A stretch of DNA of 64,000 nucleotides from JACVRW01 sp035650215 (GTDB lineage: Bacteria > Actinomycetota > Thermoleophilia > Solirubrobacterales > Thermoleophilaceae), in the NCBI GenBank assembly GCA_035650215.1, contig DASRIC010000083.1:1-64000 (forward strand). The letters are read 5' to 3'. The position numbers and the translations under genes were made by a program. Positions within the stretch are counted from its first letter, which is position 1. Each line of letters opens with the position of its first letter. Under the pieces are notes generated by a model. It searched no databases and was not told where the DNA came from. It was given only the letters and a program-made list of their open reading frames with translations. Below, piece after piece: positions 8,170 to 16,164 of this stretch.

Positions 8170-9315
8170 TCAGGCCCGCGTCACGGAGGCCTCGGCGATC
8201 ACCGCGCGCAGCGCCTCCACCACGCGCTCGACCTGGCCGTCGCTCAGCTCCGGGAAGAACGGCAGCGCGATCGAGCGGCGCGCCACGTCCTCGCAGACGG
8301 GGAACTCGCCCTCGCGGTGCCCGAAGCGCTCTCGGTAGAAGCTCATCAGGTGGATCGCCGGCAGGTAGGGCTTCGAGTCGACCCCGCGCTCGCGCAGGGA
8401 GCGGATCGCGCCGTCACGGTCGACGCCCGGCGGGAGCTGCACGACGTATACGAACCAGGAGCGGCGGTCGCCGCCCGCGTCGGGACAGGGCAGCTCGAGG
8501 TCCTCCACCCCGGCGAGCGCCTCGCCGTAGAGCGCTGCCACGCGCGCGCGCCCGGAGAGCAGCTCGTCGAAGCGCTCGATCTGGGCGAGTCCGAGCGCGC
8601 AGGAGAGGTCGTCGAGGCGGTAGTTGAAGCCGAGCCGGTCGTGATCGAGCCAGCCCATGTCGGGCGAGCGGCCCTGATTGCGTTCGGAGTCGATCCGCTC
8701 CTTGGCCGCGGCGCTGGGCGCCACGACCGCGCCCCCCTCCCCGGTGGTCAGCTGCTTGTTCGGATAGAAGCCGAACACCGCCGGGTTGCCGCGCGCGCCC
8801 ACCGCGCTTCCGTCGCCGTGGCGGGCGCCGAGCGCCTCGCAGGCGTCCTCGACGATCCAGAGGCCGCGCTCGGCCGCCAGGCGCTCGAGCGCCGGCAGGT
8901 CGGCCGGGTAGCCGAAGATGTGCACCGGCAGCAAGCCGGAGGTGCGCTCGCCTACCGCCGCCGCGGCGGCCCGCGGGTCGATGTTGAGCGTACGCCGGTC
9001 GATGTCGCAGAAGACCGGGTGGGCGTTCTCGTAGAGCAGGCAGTTGGCCGACGCCACGAAGCTGAACGGCGTGGTCAGTACCTCGTCGCCGGCCTCGACG
9101 CCGGCGGCCCTGATCGCGAGATGGAGCCCGCTGGTGCCGCTCGATACCGCCGACACGTGCTCGACCCCGAGCAACCGCGCGAAGGCCGCCTCGAACTGGC
9201 TCAGCCGCGGCCCCAGCGCGAGCCGGCGCGAGCGAAGGGCCTCGAGCACCAGCTCCTCCTCGCGCTCGCCGACCACCGGGCGCGCGAGCGAGATCCACTC
9301 GCCTGCGCCGCTCAT
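8170..9315 (-). CDS. DegT/DnrJ/EryC1-family PLP aminotransferase
   Basis: Sugar-type or related aminotransferase of fold type I, 381 residues. Visible family marks: SAVSSGTSGLHLAIRA for cofactor phosphate binding, LPVHIFGYPAD, the DACEALGARH segment, and FYPNKQLTTGEGG, whose lysine should form the PLP Schiff base. The family usually makes amino-sugars for glycans or natural products, but no other sugar genes are nearby. Its ATG overlaps the cimA stop (ATGA, 9312-9315), so it is co-translated with citramalate synthase. The substrate is unknown; a role in the amino-acid operon is possible but not shown. Confidence 0.9.
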   Translation of the reverse strand: MSGAGEWISLARPVVGEREEELVLEALRSRRLALGPRLSQFEAAFARLLGVEHVSAVSSGTSGLHLAIRAAGVEAGDEVLTTPFSFVASANCLLYENAHPVFCDIDRRTLNIDPRAAAAAVGERTSGLLPVHIFGYPADLPALERLAAERGLWIVEDACEALGARHGDGSAVGARGNPAVFGFYPNKQLTTGEGGAVVAPSAAAKERIDSERNQGRSPDMGWLDHDRLGFNYRLDDLSCALGLAQIERFDELLSGRARVAALYGEALAGVEDLELPCPDAGGDRRSWFVYVVQLPPGVDRDGAIRSLRERGVDSKPYLPAIHLMSFYRERFGHREGEFPVCEDVARRSIALPFFPELSDGQVERVVEALRAVIAEASVTRA

Positions 9316-10895
9316 CTGAGCGCCGCGCGCGTTCGCGATCCCCGTGTGCGGCCGGGCAGCATCCCGGCCTCGAGCGAGTCGACGAGCGCCTCCCAGCTCG
9401 CCTCGATGATGTTCTCGGACACGCCGATGGAGCCCCAGGTGTCCTGCCCGTCGCTCGCGTCGAGCAGCACCCGTGTGACCGCCGCGGTGCCCTTGCGCTC
9501 GTCGAGGATGCGCACCTTGAAGTTCACGAGCTCGATGTCCCGCAGGTGGGGATAGCGCTCGCCGATCGCCGAGCGGAGCGCGCGGTCGAGCGCGTGCACC
9601 GGACCGTTGCCCTCCGCCGTTCGCATGTAGCGCTCGCCGTCGACCCAGATCTTGATCGTGGCCTCGGTCTCCACGCGGCCGTCCTCGCGCTTCTCGACGA
9701 TGGCGCGCCACGACTCGAGCCGGAAGAGCGGCTCGTACTCGCCCGTCTCCTTGCGGATCAGCAGGTCGAAGGAGCCATCGGCGGCCTCGAACTGATAGCC
9801 GCGGTGCTCGAGCGCCTTCACGCGGTCGACCACGCGACCGGCGGTGGCGCCGTCAACGTCCGCGCGCGCGTGGACGGTGCCCTTGCCGGAGAGCTCGGAC
9901 ACGAGCACGCGCCGGTCGGCTCCCACCTCGGTCGGGTCCACGTGCTCGAAGGTGCGCGCGTCGCGGTTGATGCCCGCCACGTGCATGCCGCCCTTGTGCG
10001 CGAACGCGTTGGCCCCCACGTACGGCTGGTTGGGGTTGGGGGTCACGTTGCAGAGCTCGTCCACGAGGTGCGCGGTCTCGGTCAGTCGCCTGAGGCGCTC
10101 GCGGCCGATCGCCTCGAAGCCCATCTTCAGCTCCAGCGCGGGCAGCACCGTGATCAGGTTGCAGTTGCCGGCGCGCTCGCCGTAGCCGTTCATCGTGCCC
10201 TGCACCAGCCGCGCGCCCGCATCGACCGCCACGAGCGTGTTGGCCACGCCGCAGCCGGCGTCGTCGTGGGTGTGGATCCCCACCACCACCGAGCCGCCCA
10301 GCTCGGCCACCACGCGCGCGGTGGCCTCACGCACCTGGGAGGGCAGCGAGGAGCCGTTCGTGTCGCACAGGGTCAGGTTCTCGGCCCCCGCCTCTGCGGC
10401 GGCTCGCAGGCAGCGCAGCGCGTAGCCGGGATCGGCGCGGAAGGCGTCGAAGAAGTGCTCGGCGTCGTACACGACCCGCTTGCCCGCACCCGCCAGGAAC
10501 TCCACCGACTCGGCGATCATGCGCAGGTTCTCCTCGGGGTCGACCTGGGTGACCTTCTCGAGGTGGAGCGACCAGGTCTTGCCCACGAGCGTGCAGACCG
10601 GGGCGAAGGAGCCGGCAAGCAGGCGCAGCGCGGGATCGTCCTCCGCCGCGCAGTCCCGGCGCCGGGTCATGCCGAACGCCGCGATCTCGGCGGTGGTGAA
10701 GGTCTCGCCCTCGAGCAGCTCGAAGAGCGCCTCCTCCTTCGGGTTCGAGGCCGGGAAGCCGGCCTCGATCAGGTGCACCCCGAGCTCGTCGAGCGCGTGC
10801 GCCACGCGCACCTTCTCGTCCACGGAGAGCGACATGCCCTCCCCCTGCATGCCGTCCCGCAGGGTCGTGTCATAAATCGCGACCTTTGAGGTCAC
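9312..10895 (-). CDS. cimA: (R)-citramalate synthase
   Basis: Condenses acetyl-CoA with pyruvate to citramalate, the entry to isoleucine synthesis that bypasses threonine; leuCD and leuB then carry the product to 2-oxobutanoate. The 527-residue protein begins with the HMGL-like DTTLRDGMQGEG motif (9-20), has the FGMTRRRDC stretch typical of CimA rather than LeuA, HTHDDAGCGVANT and GYGERAGNCNL in the barrel, and a C-terminal regulatory LeuA-dimer domain (from about 390) that in relatives binds isoleucine. The GTG start at 10895 overlaps the ilvE stop (GTGA). Homocitrate synthase is a less likely alternative. Confidence 0.92.
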   Translation of the reverse strand: MTSKVAIYDTTLRDGMQGEGMSLSVDEKVRVAHALDELGVHLIEAGFPASNPKEEALFELLEGETFTTAEIAAFGMTRRRDCAAEDDPALRLLAGSFAPVCTLVGKTWSLHLEKVTQVDPEENLRMIAESVEFLAGAGKRVVYDAEHFFDAFRADPGYALRCLRAAAEAGAENLTLCDTNGSSLPSQVREATARVVAELGGSVVVGIHTHDDAGCGVANTLVAVDAGARLVQGTMNGYGERAGNCNLITVLPALELKMGFEAIGRERLRRLTETAHLVDELCNVTPNPNQPYVGANAFAHKGGMHVAGINRDARTFEHVDPTEVGADRRVLVSELSGKGTVHARADVDGATAGRVVDRVKALEHRGYQFEAADGSFDLLIRKETGEYEPLFRLESWRAIVEKREDGRVETEATIKIWVDGERYMRTAEGNGPVHALDRALRSAIGERYPHLRDIELVNFKVRILDERKGTAAVTRVLLDASDGQDTWGSIGVSENIIEASWEALVDSLEAGMLPGRTRGSRTRAALR

Positions 10896-11827
10896 GCGCT
10901 CGACGGCACCGGCACGTGATCGAGCCAGTCCGCGTAGCGGGGCTCGCGGCCGCAGAGGGCGTCCTCGAAGACGCCCTGGACCTCACGCGTGACAGGGCCC
11001 GGCGTGCCATCGCCGATCGGGATGTCGTCGACCTCCACGAGCGGCGTGAGCTCGGCGGCGGTGCCGGTGAGGAAGACCTCGTCTGCCAGCGCCAGCTCGG
11101 CACGCGCGAGGTCGCGCTCGATCACCTGGTAGCCCAGGTCGCGCGCGATCTGCACGCAGGACTTGCGGTTGATCCCGTCGAGGATCGCCGCGGCCTGGGG
11201 CGGCGTCGTGATCGTGCCGCCCTTGACGACGAAGATGTTCTCGCCCGAGCCCTCGCAGACGTTGCCCTTGTCGTCGAGCAGGATCGCCTCCTCGTAGCCG
11301 GCCTTGAGGGACTCGATCTTCGCCAGCACCGAGTTCAGGTATTGGCCGGACGCCTTCGCGTGTGGGATGAGGCTGTCCGAGGAGATCCGCCGGTAGGACG
11401 ACACGCGCCCGCGCACGCCCTCGCGCTTGCCCTTCTCGCCCAGGTAGGGCGCCCACTCCCAGACGGCGATCATCGCCTCAACCGGGTTGTTCAGCGGGTT
11501 CAGGCCCATCTCGCCGTAGCCCCGGTACACGAGCGGCCGGATGTAGCAGCTCTTGTAGCCGTTGCGCCCGATCAGCTCGTGCGTGACCTCGCGCAGCTCG
11601 GCCGGCGAGAACGGCAGGTCCATGTAGTAGAGCTTGGCCGACTGCTCGAGCCGCTGGAGGTGGTCCTGGTTGCGGAAGATGGCGGTGCCGCCCTCGGGGG
11701 TCTCGTAGGCCCGGATCCCCTCGAAGACCGCCGTTCCGTAGTGGAGGCAGTGAGTGAGTACGTGTACCTTCGCGTCCTCCCAGGCGACGAACTCTCCGTT
11801 CAGCCAGATGAGGTCCGCGGTCTTCAC
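10892..11827 (-). CDS. ilvE: Branched-chain amino-acid aminotransferase
   Basis: Final transamination giving leucine, isoleucine and valine, using PLP and glutamate. The 311-residue protein is a class IV aminotransferase: HCLHYGTAVFEGIRAY near residue 27, YIRPLVYRGYGEMGL, HAKASGQYLNS with the expected PLP lysine, and EGSGENIFVV. The start is GTG at 11827, giving VKTADLIWLNGEFV; a longer frame is only an artefact of overlapping reading frames. It follows leuB by 11 nt and overlaps cimA by GTGA, so leuB-ilvE-cimA-degT form one operon. The enzyme closes all three branched-chain pathways encoded in this block. Confidence 0.96.
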   Translation of the reverse strand: MKTADLIWLNGEFVAWEDAKVHVLTHCLHYGTAVFEGIRAYETPEGGTAIFRNQDHLQRLEQSAKLYYMDLPFSPAELREVTHELIGRNGYKSCYIRPLVYRGYGEMGLNPLNNPVEAMIAVWEWAPYLGEKGKREGVRGRVSSYRRISSDSLIPHAKASGQYLNSVLAKIESLKAGYEEAILLDDKGNVCEGSGENIFVVKGGTITTPPQAAAILDGINRKSCVQIARDLGYQVIERDLARAELALADEVFLTGTAAELTPLVEVDDIPIGDGTPGPVTREVQGVFEDALCGREPRYADWLDHVPVPSSA

Positions 11828-11838
11828 TGCTCGTGCTC

Positions 11839-12861
11839 CTAGAGGTTGGCGAGAACCGCCCGGGTGGCGGCCTCTGTTGATGCCTCGCCACCCAGGTCCG
11901 GAGTCCGGAGGCCATCCCCGAGGGCGCGATCGACAGCCGATTCTAGGGCAGCTGCCTCGTTCTCCATAGCCAGTCCGTGACGCAGCATGAGCGCGACCGA
12001 GCCGAACATCGCCAGCGGATTGGCGCTCCCGGTGCCGGCGATGTCGGGCGCCGAGCCGTGCACCGGCTCGAACACGCCGGGCCCGCTGCCGTCGCCGAGC
12101 GACGCGCTCGGCAGCATCCCGAGCGAGCCGGTGAGCATCGCGGCCTCGTCGCTCAGGATGTCGCCGAACAGGTTCTCGGTGAGGATCACGTCGAACTCGG
12201 CCGGGCGCGCCACGAGCTGCATGGCGGCGTTGTCCACGAGCATGTGGTCGAGTGGGACCGTCTCGCCGGCGGCCATGCCCTCGACGACGCGCCGCCACAG
12301 GCGCGAGGTCTCGAGGACGTTGGCCTTGTCCACGCTCGTCACGCGTGTGCGCGCCAGCCCGAACGCCACGCGCGCGATGCGCTCGATCTCGCCCTCGCTG
12401 TAGACGCAGGTGTCGTGCGCGGTGTCGCCGTCGAGGCCGCGCGCACCGAAGTAGATGCCGCCGGTGAGCTCCCGCACCACCAGCAGGTCGGTGCCCTCGA
12501 TGCGCTCGCGCTTGAGCGGGCTGGCGTCGAGCAGCGCCGGGCTCGGACGCACCGGGCGCAGGTTTGCGAACAGGCCGAGCTCCTTGCGCAGGCCGAGCAG
12601 GCCCTGCTCGGGGCGCGGCGCGTCCGGATCGGTGGTATCCCACTTCGGCCCGCCCACCGCCGCAAGCAGCACGGCATCGGACGAGCGGCACGCCTCCAGC
12701 ACCTCGTCGGTGAGCGCGGTGCCGTGGGCGTCGATCGACGCGCCTCCCATGAGCCGCTCGTCCAGCTCGAAGTCGCCCACGGCCTCGAGCGCCTGCACCG
12801 CGGCCGCCATGATCTCGGGGCCGATCCCGTCCCCGGGCAGGGTCACGATGCGCTTGGCCAA
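11839..12861 (-). CDS. leuB: 3-isopropylmalate dehydrogenase
   Basis: NAD-dependent oxidative decarboxylation of 3-isopropylmalate in leucine synthesis, and probably of 3-methylmalate in the citramalate route. The 340-residue protein starts MAKRIVTLPGDGIGPEI and shows FANLRPVRP and RELTGGIYFG, the Asp/Thr-rich segment KANVLETSRLWR, and GSAPDIAGTGSANP near the C terminus, all diagnostic. The start is TTG at 12861, supported by a TAGGAT hexamer 9 nt upstream whose first three bases are the stop codon of the preceding methyltransferase gene. leuB therefore probably has its own promoter despite sitting close behind leuCD. Confidence 0.96.
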   Translation of the reverse strand: MAKRIVTLPGDGIGPEIMAAAVQALEAVGDFELDERLMGGASIDAHGTALTDEVLEACRSSDAVLLAAVGGPKWDTTDPDAPRPEQGLLGLRKELGLFANLRPVRPSPALLDASPLKRERIEGTDLLVVRELTGGIYFGARGLDGDTAHDTCVYSEGEIERIARVAFGLARTRVTSVDKANVLETSRLWRRVVEGMAAGETVPLDHMLVDNAAMQLVARPAEFDVILTENLFGDILSDEAAMLTGSLGMLPSASLGDGSGPGVFEPVHGSAPDIAGTGSANPLAMFGSVALMLRHGLAMENEAAALESAVDRALGDGLRTPDLGGEASTEAATRAVLANL

Positions 12862-12870
12862 GGCGGCGGA

Positions 12871-12876
12871 ATCCTA
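12871..12876 (-). promoter_or_regulatory. Putative -10 box of leuB, sharing an upstream stop codon
   Basis: TAGGAT lies 9 nt before the leuB TTG. Its TAG is also the stop codon of the methyltransferase gene, an arrangement seen twice more in this window. Confidence 0.5.
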
Positions 12877-13626
12877 GTCGGTGGGCCGTCGCGCCAGGAT
12901 GTTCAGCCGCACGTAGTCGAGCTCCCGCCCGCAGCGCTCCCGCACAGCCTCGACATAGGACGCGCGCAGCTCCTCGGGCAGCTGCTCCAGGTGGTAGCCG
13001 AGGCAGACCGAGCGCAGGTAGCCGGTTGGGTCCGGGGGCGCGACCGGGTGCGGCTCGAGCCAGGTCTCCACCTCGCCGAAGCCCGCGCGGCCGAGCCGCT
13101 CGGCGGTCTCTTCGGCGCCGGCGAAGTTCCAGGGCCCTTGCCAGCCGGCCAGGTAGGCCGCGTAGGGCTCATCGCACGCCACCTCCTTGGCGGCGTCGTG
13201 AAAGCGCTGCACGTTGCCCCGACCGCCGCACTGCGCCACGAGCCGCCCGCCCGGGCGGAGCGCGGCGTGGAGCCGGCGAAACAGCGTGTCGTGGTCGGCG
13301 ATCCAGTGGAAGACCGCGTTCGAGAAGGCGGCGTCGGCCGGCTCTTCGAGCGTGAGCTCCGTGAGGTTGGCCCGTCGCACGATGGCCCGCTCGGGGTCGA
13401 GCGCCGCGCGCGCGTGCTCGACCATCGACGGCGCCGAGTCGACGGCGATCACGCGGCCATGCGGCAGCCGCTCGAGAAGCATCCGGGTCACGCTCCCGGA
13501 GCCGCAGCCGGCGTCGAGCACCGTCTCGTCGCCCTCGAGCGGGAGCCGTTCGAGCACCCGCCCGGCCCACTCGACCTGCGGCGCGGAGACCCGGTCGTAG
13601 GTGGCGGCGTCCCAGTCGCGCGTCAC
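12874..13626 (-). CDS. SAM-dependent methyltransferase, trans-aconitate methyltransferase-like
   Basis: Class I methyltransferase of 250 residues. Motif I is VLDAGCGSGSVTRML (about 34-48), followed by VIAVDSAPSMVEHA, the motif-IV-like DAAFSNAVFHWIADHD and LRPGGRLVAQCGG. The overall pattern resembles trans-aconitate 2-methyltransferase and related Tam-like proteins, which methylate small carboxylic acids. The GTG start at 13626 overlaps the leuD stop (GTGA), so it is coupled to the isopropylmalate isomerase subunit genes. A role in methyl-capping side products of the aconitase-like isomerase is an attractive inference only. Substrate unproven. Confidence 0.87.
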   Translation of the reverse strand: MTRDWDAATYDRVSAPQVEWAGRVLERLPLEGDETVLDAGCGSGSVTRMLLERLPHGRVIAVDSAPSMVEHARAALDPERAIVRRANLTELTLEEPADAAFSNAVFHWIADHDTLFRRLHAALRPGGRLVAQCGGRGNVQRFHDAAKEVACDEPYAAYLAGWQGPWNFAGAEETAERLGRAGFGEVETWLEPHPVAPPDPTGYLRSVCLGYHLEQLPEELRASYVEAVRERCGRELDYVRLNILARRPTD

Positions 13627-14189
13627 TGAGTGAGCGTCGTGGTCACGGGACCGGTGCGCTCGCGCTCGGCCTCGTAGCGGTCGATCTCGTGCTCGAGCTG
13701 GAGCGTCACGCCGATGTCGTCGAGGCCCTCGAGCAGCCGGCGCCCGATCTCCTCGTCGATCTCGAATCCCACCTGGCGCCCCGCGAACGAGAGCTCCTGC
13801 TCTTCGAGGTCGATGCGCGCGTGACCGGCGGCCATCAGCTCCTTCACGTCGACCTCCGCCAGCACCACCGGCAGCAGCCCGATCTTCGTGCAGTTCGAGT
13901 AGAAGATGTCCGCGAAGCTCGGCGCCACGATCGCCCGGAAGCCGTAGTCCTCGAGCGCCCACCGGGCGTGCTCGCGCGAGGAGCCGCAGCCGAAGTTGCG
14001 CCCGGTGGCGAGGATCGGGTTGGCGGGCAGCTCCCAGCCGGGCTCCTTCGCCCAGTCGTGGAAGAGGAACTCGCCGAAGCCCGTGCGCTCCACGCGCTTC
14101 AGGAACTGCTTGGGGATGATCTGGTCGGTGTCCACGTCGGCCCGGTCGAGCACCGTGACCGCGCCCTCGACTATCCGCACGGGGTCCAT
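13623..14189 (-). CDS. leuD: 3-isopropylmalate dehydratase small subunit
   Basis: Small subunit of isopropylmalate isomerase, the swivel domain that completes the active site on LeuC. The 188-residue protein has DVDTDQIIPKQFLK (18-31) and GRNFGCGSSREHARWAL (63-79), the signature that positions substrate, plus SNCTKIGLLPVVL. Length is typical of the bacterial form. It starts 1 nt after the leuC stop, so the two subunits are made together. The same enzyme probably also isomerises citramalate in the cimA route. Confidence 0.96.
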   Translation of the reverse strand: MDPVRIVEGAVTVLDRADVDTDQIIPKQFLKRVERTGFGEFLFHDWAKEPGWELPANPILATGRNFGCGSSREHARWALEDYGFRAIVAPSFADIFYSNCTKIGLLPVVLAEVDVKELMAAGHARIDLEEQELSFAGRQVGFEIDEEIGRRLLEGLDDIGVTLQLEHEIDRYEAERERTGPVTTTLTQ

Positions 14190-14190
14190 G

Positions 14191-15552
14191 TCAGGTCCAC
14201 TCCCGGATGTCCACGAAACGTCCCTCGATCGCCGCGGCAGCCGCCATCCTCGGACTCACCAAATGCGAGCGCGCGCCGCGGCCCTGGCGCCCCTCGAAGT
14301 TTCGGTTCGAGGTCGACGCCACCCGCTCGCCCGGCGCGGCGATGTCGGGGTTCATGCCGAGGCACATCGAGCAGCCGGCCGAGCGCCAGTCGAAGCCGGC
14401 CGCCCGAAAGACCTCGTCGAGGCCCTCGCGCTCCGCCTGCTCCTTCACCTGCGCCGAGCCGGGCACCACCATCGCTTCGACCGTCGACGCCACCCGGCGG
14501 CCCTTGACCAGCTCGGCCGCCTCGCGCAGATCGCCGATGCGGGAGTTCGTGCAGGAGCCGATGAACACGCGGTCGAGCGTGATCTCGCTGATCGGCGTGC
14601 CGGCCTCGAGCGCCATATAGTCGAGCGCGCGCTCCTCGCCCTCGCCGGTCGGCTCGGGAACCGTGCCGGTCACGTCGACCACCATGCCCGGGTTGGTGCC
14701 CCAGGTGACCTGGGGCGAGAGCGCGGCCGCGTCGATCACGTGCTCGGTGTCGAACGCGGCGCCCTCGTCGCTCGCGAGCTTGCGCCACTCGTCAAGCGGC
14801 AGCGGGGCGGGGGCGGCCTCCCGGCCGGCCACCCACTCGAAGGTGGTCTCGTCCGGCGCGATCATCCCCGCGCGGCCGCCCCCCTCGATCGTCATGTTGC
14901 AGACGGTCATGCGGCCCTCCATCGAGAGTCCCTCGATGGCGGGACCTGCATACTCGATCACGTGGCCCACGCCGCCCGCGACGCCGATGCGGCCGATCGT
15001 GCCGAGGATCAGGTCCTTGGCCGTGACGCCGTGGCCGAGTGCGCCCTCGTAGCGGATCCGCATCGACCGCGGCTTGCGCTGCTGGAGCGTCTGCGTGGCC
15101 AGCACGTGCTCCACCTCGCTGGTGCCGATCCCGAAGGCAAGCGCGCCGAAGGCCCCGTGGGTTGAGGTGTGCGAGTCCCCGCAGACGATCGTCATGCCCG
15201 GCTGCGTGACTCCGAGCTCGGGGCCGATCACGTGCACGATCCCCTGCCGGTCCGAGCCGATCGAGTAGATCGGCACGCCAAACTCGGCGCAGTTCTGCTC
15301 GAGCGTCTCCACCTGGACGCGGGAGAGCTTGTCGCGGATCTGCTTGGCGGTGGTGGAGCCGTCCGTGGGCACGTTGTGGTCGGCGGTGGCGAGCGTGCGG
15401 TCGGGCCGGCGGAGGCGCCGGCCGGCCAGCCGCAGCGACTCGAACGCCTGCGGCGAGGTGACCTCGTGCACGAGGTGGAGGTCGATGTAGAGCACCGCCG
15501 GCGCGACCTCGTGCGCGTCCCAGATCTTGTCGAACAGCGATCGCGCAGCCAC
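14191..15552 (-). CDS. leuC: 3-isopropylmalate dehydratase large subunit
   Basis: Aconitase-family [4Fe-4S] subunit converting 2- to 3-isopropylmalate. The 453-residue protein shows VPTDGSTT, GDSHTSTHGAFGALAFGIG, and two cluster-binding segments: FIGSCTNSRIGD and AGCSMCLGMNPD (its two cysteines 3 apart). It is slightly shorter than E. coli LeuC but no domain is missing. The GTG start at 15552 is preceded by a strong ribosome site (GGAGGAG) that overlaps the end of the XRE regulator gene, unlike most starts in this window, so it is likely co-transcribed from upstream and translated from its own site. Confidence 0.96.
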   Translation of the reverse strand: MAARSLFDKIWDAHEVAPAVLYIDLHLVHEVTSPQAFESLRLAGRRLRRPDRTLATADHNVPTDGSTTAKQIRDKLSRVQVETLEQNCAEFGVPIYSIGSDRQGIVHVIGPELGVTQPGMTIVCGDSHTSTHGAFGALAFGIGTSEVEHVLATQTLQQRKPRSMRIRYEGALGHGVTAKDLILGTIGRIGVAGGVGHVIEYAGPAIEGLSMEGRMTVCNMTIEGGGRAGMIAPDETTFEWVAGREAAPAPLPLDEWRKLASDEGAAFDTEHVIDAAALSPQVTWGTNPGMVVDVTGTVPEPTGEGEERALDYMALEAGTPISEITLDRVFIGSCTNSRIGDLREAAELVKGRRVASTVEAMVVPGSAQVKEQAEREGLDEVFRAAGFDWRSAGCSMCLGMNPDIAAPGERVASTSNRNFEGRQGRGARSHLVSPRMAAAAAIEGRFVDIREWT

Positions 15553-15555
15553 CGT

Positions 15556-16128
15556 CTAGCTCCTCCTCAGGCCCGCGGCCACGACGGCGTAGAAGCGCGC
15601 CTCGGCCGAGCCGGGGTTCTCGAAGTGATGGGGAAGGTCGGCGTCGAAGGTCACGGCATCTCCCTCGGCCAGCTCGTGGGCGAGGCCGCCGCACACGAAG
15701 CGCAGCGGCCCGTCGGTCACGACCGCCGTCTCGCGGCTGCCCGGCTCGTGCATCGGCGGATCGCCGGGGCCGGCCGTGGAGGCTCCGGGGGCGAGCGAGT
15801 GGAGGGAGACCTCGGCGCGCAGCCCGGGCAGCGGAGGTGTGAGCACCTCGTAGCGGTGCTCCCCCGACCCGCCGCGGCGGCGCTCCTTCGCCCGGACGAC
15901 CGCCACGCCGTCGGACTCGTCGAGGCGCAGCAGCTGGGACAGGTTGAGCTCGAGCCCGGCGGCGATCCGCTCGCCCACCGTGAGCGTCGGGCTCGTCTCG
16001 CCGCGCTCCACCTGGGAGATCATCGGCGCGGACACGCCGGAGCGCTCGGAGAGGTCGCGCAGGGAAAGCTGCATCGCCTCGCGGAGCGTGCGCAGCCTCG
16101 AGCCGAAGGCATGTCCGTTCGCGCTCAC
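15556..16128 (-). CDS. XRE-family regulator with C-terminal cupin domain
   Basis: Transcription regulator of 190 residues: an N-terminal helix-turn-helix (about 8-62, LREAMQLSLRDLSERSGVS with the MISQVERGETSPTL helix) and a C-terminal cupin (about 105-185, MHEPGSRETAVVTDGPLRFVCGG... DAVTFDADLPHHFENPG), as in regulators of small-molecule metabolism. The GTG start at 16128 has TAACGT 7 nt upstream, embedded in an 18-bp palindrome, which points to autorepression. It sits between the leuA group and leuCD, 3 nt before leuC, so it may report on an intermediate of this pathway. Ligand unknown. Confidence 0.92.
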   Translation of the reverse strand: MSANGHAFGSRLRTLREAMQLSLRDLSERSGVSAPMISQVERGETSPTLTVGERIAAGLELNLSQLLRLDESDGVAVVRAKERRRGGSGEHRYEVLTPPLPGLRAEVSLHSLAPGASTAGPGDPPMHEPGSRETAVVTDGPLRFVCGGLAHELAEGDAVTFDADLPHHFENPGSAEARFYAVVAAGLRRS

Positions 16129-16132
16129 CCGC

Positions 16133-16156
16133 TGTACGTTATCACGTACATATGTA
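16133..16156. promoter_or_regulatory. Palindromic operator overlapping the XRE gene -10
   Basis: TGTACG-N6-CGTACA (16133-16150) is a perfect 6-bp inverted repeat. A second palindrome TACATATGTA (16147-16156) overlaps its right end. On the minus strand the -10 hexamer TAACGT (16136-16141) lies inside the first repeat, 7 nt before the regulator's GTG. Bound repressor would therefore block RNA polymerase. The AT-rich block stands out from the surrounding GC-rich sequence and lies in the 36-bp gap after the SDR gene. Confidence 0.65.
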
Positions 16157-16164
16157 TGTCAACC

